A DNA stretch of 64,000 bases from Acidobacteriota bacterium (lineage in GTDB: Bacteria; Acidobacteriota; Thermoanaerobaculia; UBA5066). The stretch covers positions 186,001 through 250,000 of the forward strand of contig JAKOVQ010000053.1 in NCBI GenBank assembly GCA_029781975.1, written 5' to 3'. Positions within the stretch are counted from its first letter, which is position 1, and the number at the start of each line of letters is the position of its first letter. A program made the position numbers and the translations under genes. Positions 32,194 to 40,231 of the stretch are shown here, in pieces. Under the pieces are notes generated by a model, which saw nothing but the letters and a program-made list of their open reading frames with translations, was not told the DNA's origin and searched no databases.

Positions 32194-33369
32194 GTGAAGC
32201 CGCGGGCGATCGTCGTCGTCTGCGACGGGCTCGGCGTCGGGGCCCTCCCCGACGCCGAGAGGTACGGCGACGAGGGGACCGACACGCTCGGCAACGTCCT
32301 CCGGGAGGCGGGCCCTTCGCTCCCGAACCTGTCCCGGGCCGGGCTCCTCCACGCGCTCTACGAACGGGCGCCCGCCGGCCTGCCGGATCCCGCAGCCTGG
32401 TTCGGGCGGCTGGCCACCCGCTCGCCCGGAAAGGACACCACGGTCGGTCACTGGGAGCTGATGGGGCTCGCGCTCGAGGAGCCCTTCCCGGTCTACCCGG
32501 AAGGGTTCCCGGACGAGGTGATCGCCCCGTTCGAGTCGGCCATCGGCCGCCGGGTCCTGGCGAACCGGGCCGCCTCCGGGCTGGCGCTCCTCGACGAGCT
32601 CGGCGGCGAGCACCTGAAGACGGGCCGCCCCATCGTCTACACCTCGGAGGAGTCCGTCTTCCAGGTCGCGGCGCACGAGGAGATCGTCCCGCTCGACGTC
32701 CTCTACTCGTGGTGCGAGACGGCGCGCGAGATCCTCGACGGGCCCCACCGGGTGGGCCGCGTCATCGCCCGGCCGTTCGTCGGCGCCGGGCGCGGGACCT
32801 TCCGGCGGACCCCGCACCGCCGCGACTTCGCCACGCCTCCGCCGGGGGAGACGCTGCTCGACGCGCTCTCGGCGGCCGGGCGCCGCGTCCTGTCGATCGG
32901 CAAGGTCGACCAGCTCTTCGCCGGGAGGGGGATCGCGGAGGCGAAGGCGACGGACTCGAACGCCGAAGGCCTCGAGCGGACGCTCGCCGCCGTCCGGGAG
33001 CGCGACGACGACCTGGTCGTCTCGAACCTCGCGGAGTTCGACAGCCGCTACGGCCATCGCAACGACCCGCTCGGCTTCGCCCGGGCCCTCGAGGAGCTCG
33101 ACGGGGCGCTCCCGGAGCTGACGGGGGCCCTGCGCGAGGGAGACCTCCTGGTCCTGACGGCCGACCACGGGGCCGACCCGACCGACATCTCCACGGACCA
33201 CACGCGCGAGTACGTCCCCCTCCTCGCCTTCCGTCCCGGCGCCCGTCCCGGCGGCGACCTCGGGACGCGGGCGACCCTGGCCGACGTGGCGGCGACGGCC
33301 GCGGAGCACCTGGGCGTGCCGGCCCCGTCCGGCACGAGCTTCCTCGGCGCGCTCCGCCGGGACGGCTGA
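32194..33369 (+). CDS. deoB: Phosphopentomutase
   Basis: A 391-residue alkaline-phosphatase-fold mutase that converts (deoxy)ribose 1-phosphate to the 5-phosphate, the product of nucleoside phosphorylases. Metal sites are VVVCDGLGVGALPDAE at the N-terminus and LTADHGADPTDISTDHTRE at the C-terminus; the active-site Thr region is GKDTTVGHWELMG. The GTG follows GAGGGG. It stands before the CNT transporter and phosphorylase genes and completes their pathway. Confidence 0.94.
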   Translation: MKPRAIVVVCDGLGVGALPDAERYGDEGTDTLGNVLREAGPSLPNLSRAGLLHALYERAPAGLPDPAAWFGRLATRSPGKDTTVGHWELMGLALEEPFPVYPEGFPDEVIAPFESAIGRRVLANRAASGLALLDELGGEHLKTGRPIVYTSEESVFQVAAHEEIVPLDVLYSWCETAREILDGPHRVGRVIARPFVGAGRGTFRRTPHRRDFATPPPGETLLDALSAAGRRVLSIGKVDQLFAGRGIAEAKATDSNAEGLERTLAAVRERDDDLVVSNLAEFDSRYGHRNDPLGFARALEELDGALPELTGALREGDLLVLTADHGADPTDISTDHTREYVPLLAFRPGARPGGDLGTRATLADVAATAAEHLGVPAPSGTSFLGALRRDG

Positions 33370-33399
33370 TTCGGGAGCGCCGCGGGCCTCCTTCTCGGG

Positions 33400-33405
33400 T
33401 ATCCT
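33400..33405 (+). promoter_or_regulatory. -10-like TATCCT in the leader of the nucleoside operon
   Basis: TATCCT lies 158 nt before the TTG of the CNT transporter. It suggests a second promoter within the deoB-pdp cluster. The leader that follows (about 33413-33563) is very GC-rich. I see no known riboswitch and only weak hairpins in it. Confidence 0.35.
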
Positions 33406-33563
33406 CCGTCAATCGCCGCGCGTCACCCGCTTCGGGCCCCCGCCGCTTCCTCTCCTCCCGCCCCGCCGGCCTCCGTCGTCGGGACCCCGGCGCGAGCCGT
33501 GTGGCGGGGACGGGTGCGCGGGATCCGTGCGCCCGAGCCCTGACGGGACCCTGGAGGTAGCCA

Positions 33564-34850
33564 TTGGCTCGTTTCACCGGCCTGATCGGCCTCGCGTTCA
33601 TCATCGGCCTCGCGACCCTCCTCTCGAAGGACCGGAAGGCGATCCGCTGGCGGACGGTCCTCTGGGGACTGGTCCTCCAGTTCTCGCTGGGGTGGCTCGT
33701 CATCAGCTGGCAGTCGGGGGCGAACGCGCTGAAGAGCTTCTCCGACGGCATCACCGGGGCGATCGCCTACTCCGACGAGGGGGCCAAGTTCGTCTTCGGG
33801 TGGCTGGCCGACCCCTCCATCGGCGCCGGGATCTCCGCGAAGACGGGGATCGACTTCTCCCCGTTCCTCTTCGCGTTCAAGGTGATGCCCATCGTCATCT
33901 TCATCGCGTCGTTCTTCACGATCCTCTACTACCTCGGGATCATGCAGAGGATCGTCCAGGTCTTCGCCATCGTCATGACGAAGCTCCTCCGGATCTCGGG
34001 GGCCGAGTCGCTCGCCGTCTCGGCGAACATCTTCATCGGTCAGACCGAGGCTCCGATCATCGTCGCCCCGTACATCCCGAAGATGACGAACTCCGAGCTC
34101 CTGACGATGATGACCGGGGGGATGGCCCACATCTCGGGGGCCGTCCTCCTCGCCTACGCGGCCATGGGGATCCCGGCGAACTACCTCATCACGGCGTCCG
34201 TCATGGCCGCGCCGGCCACGATCGTCATCGCCAAGCTCCTCCGCCCCGAGGTCGACCAGCCGGAGACCTCGGGGACCGTCCACGTGAAGATCCAGCACGA
34301 GCAGGCGAACGTCATCGAGGCGGCCGCCTCGGGTGCCTCGCAGGGCGTCTCGCTCGCCATCAACATCATCGGGATGCTGATCGCGTTCATCGCCCTCGTG
34401 TCGCTGTTCAACGGGCTCCTCGGCTGGGTCGGGACCTCCATCGGCTTCGCGAAGCCGGGCCCCGGCGTCGACCCGGCGACGACGCTCTCCCTGCAGTGGC
34501 TCTTCTCGCAGGTCCTCTGGCCGCTCGCGTGGGTGATGGGCGTCCCGGCGGCCGACTGCTCCAAGGTCGCCCGTCTCATCGGCTTCAAGACGGTCATCAA
34601 CGAGTTCGTCGCCTACGCCGAGATGTCGAGGATCCCGCTGGCGCAGTGGACGGAGAAGGGGCACCTCATCGCCTCGTTCGCCCTGTGCGGCTTCGCCAAC
34701 TTCTCGTCGATCGGGATCCAGATCGGGGGGATCGGCGGGCTCGCCCCGTCGCGCAAGAGCGACATCGCGCGGCTGGGGCTCTGGGCGCTCCTGGCGGGGT
34801 CCCTCGCCACCTTCATGAGCGCCACGATCGCCGGGATCCTGAAAGGATGA
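33564..34850 (+). CDS. nupC: Concentrative nucleoside transporter (CNT/NupC family)
   Basis: A 428-residue inner-membrane symporter that imports nucleosides with H+ or Na+. Family motifs are NIFIGQTEAPIIVAPYIPKM, GGMAHISGAVLLAYAAMG, NEFVAYAEM and CGFANFSSIGIQIGGIGGLAPSRK. About ten hydrophobic segments are visible. The TTG start has GGAGG 7 nt before it. It precedes the phosphorylase, deaminase and pdp genes. Confidence 0.93.
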   Translation: MARFTGLIGLAFIIGLATLLSKDRKAIRWRTVLWGLVLQFSLGWLVISWQSGANALKSFSDGITGAIAYSDEGAKFVFGWLADPSIGAGISAKTGIDFSPFLFAFKVMPIVIFIASFFTILYYLGIMQRIVQVFAIVMTKLLRISGAESLAVSANIFIGQTEAPIIVAPYIPKMTNSELLTMMTGGMAHISGAVLLAYAAMGIPANYLITASVMAAPATIVIAKLLRPEVDQPETSGTVHVKIQHEQANVIEAAASGASQGVSLAINIIGMLIAFIALVSLFNGLLGWVGTSIGFAKPGPGVDPATTLSLQWLFSQVLWPLAWVMGVPAADCSKVARLIGFKTVINEFVAYAEMSRIPLAQWTEKGHLIASFALCGFANFSSIGIQIGGIGGLAPSRKSDIARLGLWALLAGSLATFMSATIAGILKG

Positions 34851-34861
34851 GGGGAGGAGCG

Positions 34862-35785
34862 ATGGGCAAGCGCGCGTCCGACGCCGTCGAGTACCTGATG
34901 GAGCGGCTCCCGGTGCCGCCCGTCGTCGGCGTCATCCTCGGCTCCGGGCTGGGGGAGCTCGCCGGCCGGGTCGAGGAGGCCGTCCGGATCCCGTACGCCG
35001 AGATCCCGGGCTTCCCGGCCTCGGCCGTCGTCGGGCACTCCGGCGTCCTCGTGGCCGGCCGGATCGGGGGCGTCCCCCTGGCCGTCCTCTCGGGCCGGAT
35101 CCACTACTACGAAGGGCACTCGATGCACGCGGTGGTGCAGCCGGCCCGCGTCCTGGCGCTCCTCGGCTGCCGGACGGTCGTCGTGACGAACGCGGCGGGC
35201 GGGATCGACCGGTCGCTCCGGGCCGGCGACCTGATGCTGATCGAGGACCACATCAACCTCTTCGGGAGCAACCCCCTCGTGGGGCCGAACCGGGACGAGC
35301 TGGGACCGCGCTTCCCGGACATGTCCGACGCCTACCGCGCGGACCTGCGCGCCCTCGCCGAGTCGGTCGCGCGCCGCTGCCGGGTCCCCCTGAAGAAGGG
35401 GGTCTACGTCGGCGTCCACGGGCCGTCCTACGAGACGCCCGCCGAGATCCGTGCGTTCCGGACCCTCGGGGCCGACGCCGTCGGGATGTCGACGGTCCCC
35501 GAGGTGATCGCGCTGAACCACATGGGGGTCGGCGTGATCGGCATCTCCTGCATCACCAACATGGCCGCGGGCGTCCTGAGGAAGCCCCTGGTCCACGAGG
35601 AGGTCCTCGCGACGACCGAGCGGGTCAAGGACCGCTTCGTGAAGCTCCTCGTCGCCCTCGTCGCGGCGGTCGGCGAGGGGCGGTCGCCGGACACGCTCCT
35701 CGCGACCACGCGCTCCGCCCGGCGCCCGACTCGGCGCCCCGCCGGGGGCGCCGCGGGCCGCTCGCCGGCACGGCGGAAGGCGTGA
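34862..35785 (+). CDS. punA: Purine nucleoside phosphorylase
   Basis: A 307-residue class II (trimeric-type) phosphorylase that splits inosine and guanosine with phosphate. Motifs: GVILGSGLGELA, VVGHSGVLVAGRI, GRIHYYEGHSM (phosphate binding), VVVTNAAGGID, GVYVGVHGPSYETPAEIR and GADAVGMSTVPEVI. The last 27 residues (TTRSARRPTRRPAGGAAG and after) are an Arg/Pro-rich tail not expected in the family. ATG follows GGGGAGGAG. It overlaps cdd by GTGA. Confidence 0.94.
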   Translation: MGKRASDAVEYLMERLPVPPVVGVILGSGLGELAGRVEEAVRIPYAEIPGFPASAVVGHSGVLVAGRIGGVPLAVLSGRIHYYEGHSMHAVVQPARVLALLGCRTVVVTNAAGGIDRSLRAGDLMLIEDHINLFGSNPLVGPNRDELGPRFPDMSDAYRADLRALAESVARRCRVPLKKGVYVGVHGPSYETPAEIRAFRTLGADAVGMSTVPEVIALNHMGVGVIGISCITNMAAGVLRKPLVHEEVLATTERVKDRFVKLLVALVAAVGEGRSPDTLLATTRSARRPTRRPAGGAAGRSPARRKA

Positions 35786-36207
35786 CGGCGCCCGCTCGAC
35801 CGCTGGCTCCCGGGGAGGCCGACGCCCTCGTCGCCGCCGCGACGGCCGCGCGCGAGAGGGCCGTGGCCCCCTACTCCGGGTTCCTCGTCGGCGCCGCCCT
35901 CCTCGCGGACGACGGGCGGGTCTTCGGCGGGGGGAACGTCGAGTCCGCGACCTACGGCCTGACCGTCTGCGCCGAGAGGACGGCGGTCTTCCGCGCCCTG
36001 GCCGAGGGAGCGCGCGGCTTCCGCGCCGTCGCCGTCGTGACGGGGGCGGACGAGCCGACGCCGCCCTGCGGCGCGTGCCGGCAGGTCCTCTGGGACCAGT
36101 GCCGGGACGTCGCCGTGGTCCTCGCGACGACGGCGGGCAGGCGCGAGACGACGACGCTGGCGGCCCTCTACCCCAGGCCGTTCGAGTTCGAGGGGCCGAA
36201 GCCGTGA
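35782..36207 (+). CDS. cdd: Cytidine deaminase
   Basis: A 141-residue zinc deaminase that turns cytidine or deoxycytidine to uridine. The catalytic CAE motif is in YGLTVCAERTAVF and the second zinc motif is PPCGACRQVL. N-terminal YSGFLVGAALL and GNVESATY are typical. The GTG overlaps the punA stop and the next GTG overlaps its own stop. Confidence 0.94.
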   Translation: MTAPARPLAPGEADALVAAATAARERAVAPYSGFLVGAALLADDGRVFGGGNVESATYGLTVCAERTAVFRALAEGARGFRAVAVVTGADEPTPPCGACRQVLWDQCRDVAVVLATTAGRRETTTLAALYPRPFEFEGPKP

Positions 36208-37709
36208 GGCGGGGCCTCCGGCTCCGGGCGCTCGCGGCGCCCGCCGTCCTCGCCGCGCTCCTCGCCGGGTCCGGGCGCGCGGAAGCCGCCGGGCCGGCCG
36301 AGCCGGCCGCTGCGGTCGCCGCGGCCGCCGCGGTCGCCGCCGACGCCGCGCCCGCCGCGAAGACCGCCTGCGACCTCCTCGTCGTCGCCGGGAGCGTCCT
36401 GACGATGGACGACGCCGACCGCGCCCTCGGCCGGACCGGCATCTGCGTGTCGGGCGGCACAATCACGGCGATGGGGGACCCGGACGAGCTGGCCGGGACG
36501 CACGCGGTGGGGGAGCGGGTCGACCGCCCGAACGCCGTCGTCCTCCCGGGCTTCGTCAACACGCACACGCACGCGGCGATGAGCCTCCTGCGCGGCGTGG
36601 CCAACGACCAGCCGCTGATGGAGTGGCTGCAGAAGTCGATCTTCCCGGCCGAGGCGAAGAACGTCAGCCCCGACTTCGTGAGGGCCGGGACGCGGCTGAC
36701 GTGCCTCGAGATGGTCGAGGGGGGGACGACCACCTTCGCCGACATGTACTACTTCGAGTCCGACGTGGCGGACGTCGTCGACACCGCGGGCCTCAGGGGC
36801 GTCCTCGGCGAGACGTGGCTCGACTTCCCGGTCCCGGACCACAAGGACCTCGCCGAGGAGAAGGCGGTCACGGAGGCGTTCCTCCTGAAGTGGAAGGGGC
36901 ACCCGCGGATCACCGCGGCCGTCGCCCCGCACGCGCCGTACACCTGCAGCAAGGAGACGCTCCAGGCCGCAGGCGCGCTGGCCGACCGCTACGGCGCCCC
37001 CCTCCTGATCCACGTCTCGGAGACCCGCGACGAGCAGCGCCAGATCCGGGAGAAGTACGGGACGACCCCGACGCGCTGGCTCGACTCGATCGGCTTCCTC
37101 GGGCCACGGGTCGTCTTCGCGCACGGCGTCTGGCTCGACGCCGACGACCTCGCCCTGATGGCCCGGAGGGGCGTCGCGCTGTCTCACAACCCGGAGTCGA
37201 ACATGATGCTCGCGTCGGGCGTGGCGCCGGTCGTGGCCGCCCGGAAGGCGGGGGTCGTGGTGGCGCTCGGGACCGACGGCGTGGCGGGGTCGAACAACGA
37301 CGTCGACATGATCGAGGCGGCGGACATCGCGGGGAAGCTCGCGAAGGTCTCCACCTTCGACCCGACCGCGCTGACGGCCCGGGAGCTCCTCCGGATGGCG
37401 ACGCGGGACGGCGCGCGGGCCCTGGGGCTGGCGGACCGGATCGGGTCGCTCGAGGTGGGGAAGAGGGCCGACCTGATCGCCGTCGAGCTCGACCGCCCCT
37501 GGATGCAGCCCGTCTACGACCTGGCGGCCGCGGTCGTCTACTCCGCGGACCGGTCCGACGTGAGCCTGACCGTCGTCGACGGGAAGGTGCTCTGGGACGG
37601 GACCAACGCGAGGACCCTCGACCGCGCCGCGATCCTGGCGGAGGCGGCCCGGTGGCGCGAGCGGGTCCGCGCGTCGCTCGCCCCGGACTCGGCTGGAGGG
37701 AAGAAGTGA
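36204..37709 (+). CDS. Exported amidohydrolase, SAH/MTA (nucleoside) deaminase-like
   Basis: A 501-residue amidohydrolase of the MtaD/SsnA/TrzN group, which deaminates adenosine derivatives such as S-adenosylhomocysteine or methylthioadenosine, or related bases. Metal ligands are in FVNTHTHAAMSLLRG, PHAPYTC, LIHVSET, FAHGVWL and ALGTDGVAGSNND. Unlike family norms it starts with a signal peptide (residues 1-28, LAAPAVLAALLAGSGRAEA) and a 25-residue Ala-rich linker, so it probably acts in the periplasm. GTGA overlaps on both sides tie it to cdd and the phosphorylase. Confidence 0.82.
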   Translation: MRRGLRLRALAAPAVLAALLAGSGRAEAAGPAEPAAAVAAAAAVAADAAPAAKTACDLLVVAGSVLTMDDADRALGRTGICVSGGTITAMGDPDELAGTHAVGERVDRPNAVVLPGFVNTHTHAAMSLLRGVANDQPLMEWLQKSIFPAEAKNVSPDFVRAGTRLTCLEMVEGGTTTFADMYYFESDVADVVDTAGLRGVLGETWLDFPVPDHKDLAEEKAVTEAFLLKWKGHPRITAAVAPHAPYTCSKETLQAAGALADRYGAPLLIHVSETRDEQRQIREKYGTTPTRWLDSIGFLGPRVVFAHGVWLDADDLALMARRGVALSHNPESNMMLASGVAPVVAARKAGVVVALGTDGVAGSNNDVDMIEAADIAGKLAKVSTFDPTALTARELLRMATRDGARALGLADRIGSLEVGKRADLIAVELDRPWMQPVYDLAAAVVYSADRSDVSLTVVDGKVLWDGTNARTLDRAAILAEAARWRERVRASLAPDSAGGKK

Positions 37710-39019
37710 GCCTGATCGTCCGGACGATCGTCAAGAAGCGGGACGGCGGCGAGCTGACCGAAGGGGAGATCCACGACTTCGTCCGGGGGGTCACCGAGGG
37801 GAGCGTGGGCGACGAGCAGGCGGCCGCGCTCCTGATGGCCGTCTGCTGCCGGGGGATGACGACCGCCGAGACGGCGGCGCTCACCTTCGCGATGATGCGG
37901 TCGGGAGAGACGTGGGACCTCTCGGCGCACGGCTTCGTCGGCGACAAGCACTCGACGGGCGGCGTGGGCGACAAGGCGACGCTCGTCCTGGCGCCGCTCG
38001 TCGCCGCGTGCGGCGTGAAGGCCGGGATGATGTCGGGGCGGGGCCTCGGCCACACCGGCGGGACGCTGGACAAGCTCGAGGCGATCCCCGGGTTCGTGAC
38101 GGCGCAGCCGCGCGAACGCTTCGACGAGCTCCTCGAGACGGTCGGCTGCGCGCTGATCGGACAGACGGACCACATCGCGCCGGCGGACCGCCGCCTCTAC
38201 GCCCTCCGGGACGTCACGGGGACCGTCGAGTCGATCCCCCTCATCACGGCGTCGATCCTCTCGAAGAAGCTGGCGACCGGCGCCCACGCGACGGTGTTCG
38301 ACGTGAAGACGGGGAACGGCGCGTTCATGGAGCGCCCCGAGGACGCGGAGAGGCTCGGGGCGGCCCTCGTCGAGACGACCCGCGCCACGGGTCGGCTCGC
38401 CAGCGGCTACATCACGGCGATGGACCGGCCGATCGGCGTCGCGGTGGGCAACGCGAACGAGGTGGCCGAGGCGATCGCCGCCCTGCGAGGGGAAGGGCCC
38501 CCGGACCTCCGCGAGAACGTCCTCCTCCTCGGGACCGACCTCCTCCTGGCCGCGGGCGTCGAGACGACCCCGAAGGGCGCCCGGACGCGCCTGAACGCGG
38601 CGCTCTCCGACGGCCGCGCCCTCGACGTCTTCGCCCGCCTCGTCGCGGCGCAGGGGGGCGACCCCGGCGTCTGCGACGACCCGACGAGGCTGCCGCAGCC
38701 GGCGCAGACGATCCCCTGCCCGGCGCCTTCCGCGGGCGTCGTGACGGCGGTGGCGACGCGGGAGCTGGGGCTCCTCGCCATCGAGATCGGCTGCGGCCGG
38801 AGCCGGAAGGAGGACGTGGTCGACCCGGCGTCGGGCTTCCGGATCCTCAGGAAGCCGGGCGACCGCGTCGCCGCCGGGGAGCCGCTCGTCCTCGTCGAGC
38901 GCGGTCCGAGCGTCACGATCCCGGAGGGCTTCCTCGGGCGCCTCTCGCGCTGCTTCACCGTCGAGGAGGGGGACGCGCGGGCGGAGCCTCTCCCGTTCGT
39001 GGTCCGGAAGCTGGGCTGA
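37706..39019 (+). CDS. pdp: Pyrimidine-nucleoside (thymidine) phosphorylase
   Basis: A 437-residue phosphorylase that splits thymidine or uridine. The signature SGRGLGHTGGTLDKLEAIPG is complete, with KHSTGGVGDKATLVLAP (phosphate binding) and the ALRDVTGTVESIPLI substrate region. The biotin-like C-terminal domain is present (FRILRKPGDRVAAGEPLV). Last gene of the nucleoside operon; its sugar phosphate product is the substrate of the DeoB encoded upstream. Confidence 0.94.
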   Translation: MSLIVRTIVKKRDGGELTEGEIHDFVRGVTEGSVGDEQAAALLMAVCCRGMTTAETAALTFAMMRSGETWDLSAHGFVGDKHSTGGVGDKATLVLAPLVAACGVKAGMMSGRGLGHTGGTLDKLEAIPGFVTAQPRERFDELLETVGCALIGQTDHIAPADRRLYALRDVTGTVESIPLITASILSKKLATGAHATVFDVKTGNGAFMERPEDAERLGAALVETTRATGRLASGYITAMDRPIGVAVGNANEVAEAIAALRGEGPPDLRENVLLLGTDLLLAAGVETTPKGARTRLNAALSDGRALDVFARLVAAQGGDPGVCDDPTRLPQPAQTIPCPAPSAGVVTAVATRELGLLAIEIGCGRSRKEDVVDPASGFRILRKPGDRVAAGEPLVLVERGPSVTIPEGFLGRLSRCFTVEEGDARAEPLPFVVRKLG

Positions 39020-39052
39020 GCGCGGCGGCCCGCGGGGCGCGCGGCCGCGGGC

Positions 39053-40045
39053 TCAGGCCTTCGGCTCGGCCTCGGTCCCGGCGGACCTTCCGCTCCGGAT
39101 GAGGAGCTCGTCGGCGCTGCCGAGCCGCGCCTCGCAGAAGCTGACGAGGATGTCCCTGACGTTGGGCTGGCGCTCGGTGATCCCGTCCAGCGTCGGGCGG
39201 TCGAGCTCCAGGAGCTCGCACGGCGTCGCCGCGGTGATGGTGGCGCTGCGGGGCTTGCCCGTCAGGATCGAGACCTCCCCGAAGAACGCCCCCTCGTACA
39301 TCTCCCGCACCTTGTGGTAGTGGCCCGCGGGGTCCTTGACGAAGGCCTTGACGGTCCCGGTCGTCAGGACGAAGAGGCTGTCTCCCGGCTCCCCTTCCGC
39401 GACGATGACGTCGCCCGGCTCGAACGTCTTGAGCTGCAGCCCGCGGATGACCGCGAGGAGCTCCGCCGTGCTGAAGTCGCCGAAGAGGGGCGTCGACGCG
39501 ATGATGGGCCTGGTGACCGCGGTGTCGTCGCCGGGCCGCGCCTCCTGAGCCGTGGCCGCCCGGGCGGCGGTCGGCGCCTCGGGCTCGGCCTCGCCGGGAA
39601 GCGTCACCTCGAACTCGACCGCCGGGTCGGGGAGCGGGGCGCGGGCCGCCGTCCGCGCCGCGCTGTCGTCCCGCCCCATCCGCCCCCCCCCCTGCCGGAG
39701 CCTGTGGCGAAGGGTGGTCTCCTCGTCGCGCTCCTTGACGAGCCGCGCGAGCCTCTCCTCCACGCCGGTGCGGCCGGGGTCGAGCCGCTGGACGCGCTTG
39801 AGGACGGCGATCGCCTTGCCGACGAACCCCTCGACGGCGAACTCGTCCGCCACGCGGAGAAGGACCTCCACCGCTTCGCGGGTCTTGCCGTCGAACGCCA
39901 GGACGTCGGCGAGCTGCGACTGGAGGGAGGTGTTCCCCGGCTCCTTCTCCAGCTGGGCGCGGAGGATCTTCGCCGCGCGCGCGTAGTTCCGCTTGGCGAT
40001 CAACTCGGAGACGTCCTCGGTCCCCGAAAGCCAGGAGAAGACCAT
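39053..40045 (-). CDS. TPR plus cyclic-nucleotide-binding domain protein
   Basis: A 330-residue soluble protein. Residues 10-110 hold TPR-like helices (YARAAKILRAQLEKEPGN, REAVEVLLRVADEFA). A charged linker follows to about 195. The C-terminal part is a CAP_ED cyclic-nucleotide domain with FEPGDVIVAEGEPGDSLFVL and the phosphate-binding cassette GAFFGEVSILTGKPRSATI. There is no DNA-binding domain, so it probably signals by protein contact. ATG has GGAGG 9 nt upstream. The nearby class III cyclase could supply the ligand. Confidence 0.8.
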   Translation of the reverse strand: MVFSWLSGTEDVSELIAKRNYARAAKILRAQLEKEPGNTSLQSQLADVLAFDGKTREAVEVLLRVADEFAVEGFVGKAIAVLKRVQRLDPGRTGVEERLARLVKERDEETTLRHRLRQGGGRMGRDDSAARTAARAPLPDPAVEFEVTLPGEAEPEAPTAARAATAQEARPGDDTAVTRPIIASTPLFGDFSTAELLAVIRGLQLKTFEPGDVIVAEGEPGDSLFVLTTGTVKAFVKDPAGHYHKVREMYEGAFFGEVSILTGKPRSATITAATPCELLELDRPTLDGITERQPNVRDILVSFCEARLGSADELLIRSGRSAGTEAEPKA

Positions 40046-40069
40046 CCTCACGAACCTCCGGCCCGGCGA

Positions 40070-40098
40070 CGGTAAGTCGCCGCTCGACCGGGTGTCAA
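40070..40098 (-). promoter_or_regulatory. Promoter of the TPR-cNMP gene
   Basis: On the minus strand, TTGACA (40093-40098), a 17-nt spacer and TTACCG (40070-40075), 24 nt before the ATG. The -35 is perfect, the -10 weak. Confidence 0.5.
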
Positions 40099-40135
40099 GG
40101 AACCGCACCGCCGCGGACGGCCCCGGGCGCTGGGT

Positions 40136-40141
40136 TAACAT
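40136..40141 (+). promoter_or_regulatory. -10-like TAACAT upstream of the hybrid kinase
   Basis: TAACAT ends 9 nt before a GTG at 40151 that opens a 26-codon frame leading into the kinase gene. Confidence 0.3.
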
Positions 40142-40150
40142 CCCCTCACC

Positions 40151-40231
40151 GTGGCCACCTTCCCCCGATCCTCGAGCGGGACCTCGCGGTCCCGGTGTCG
40201 GGTGCGAAGGAAGGGAGCGCCCCGGCCGTGA
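40151..40231 (+). CDS. Possible 26-residue leader peptide
   Basis: GTG at 40151, 9 nt after a -10-like hexamer, opens a 26-codon frame (MATFPRSSSGTSRSRC...). Its TGA overlaps the best GTG of the kinase gene as GTGA, the coupling seen throughout this window. The peptide is Ser/Arg-rich and unrecognised. It could serve to deliver ribosomes to the kinase start, or be chance. Confidence 0.25.
   Translation: MATFPRSSSGTSRSRCRVRRKGAPRP

Noticed and set aside
33413-33563. Purine or other riboswitch before the nucleoside transporter
   Set aside because: The 150-nt leader suggests regulation, but I could not find a conserved aptamer core, only generic GC-rich pairing.
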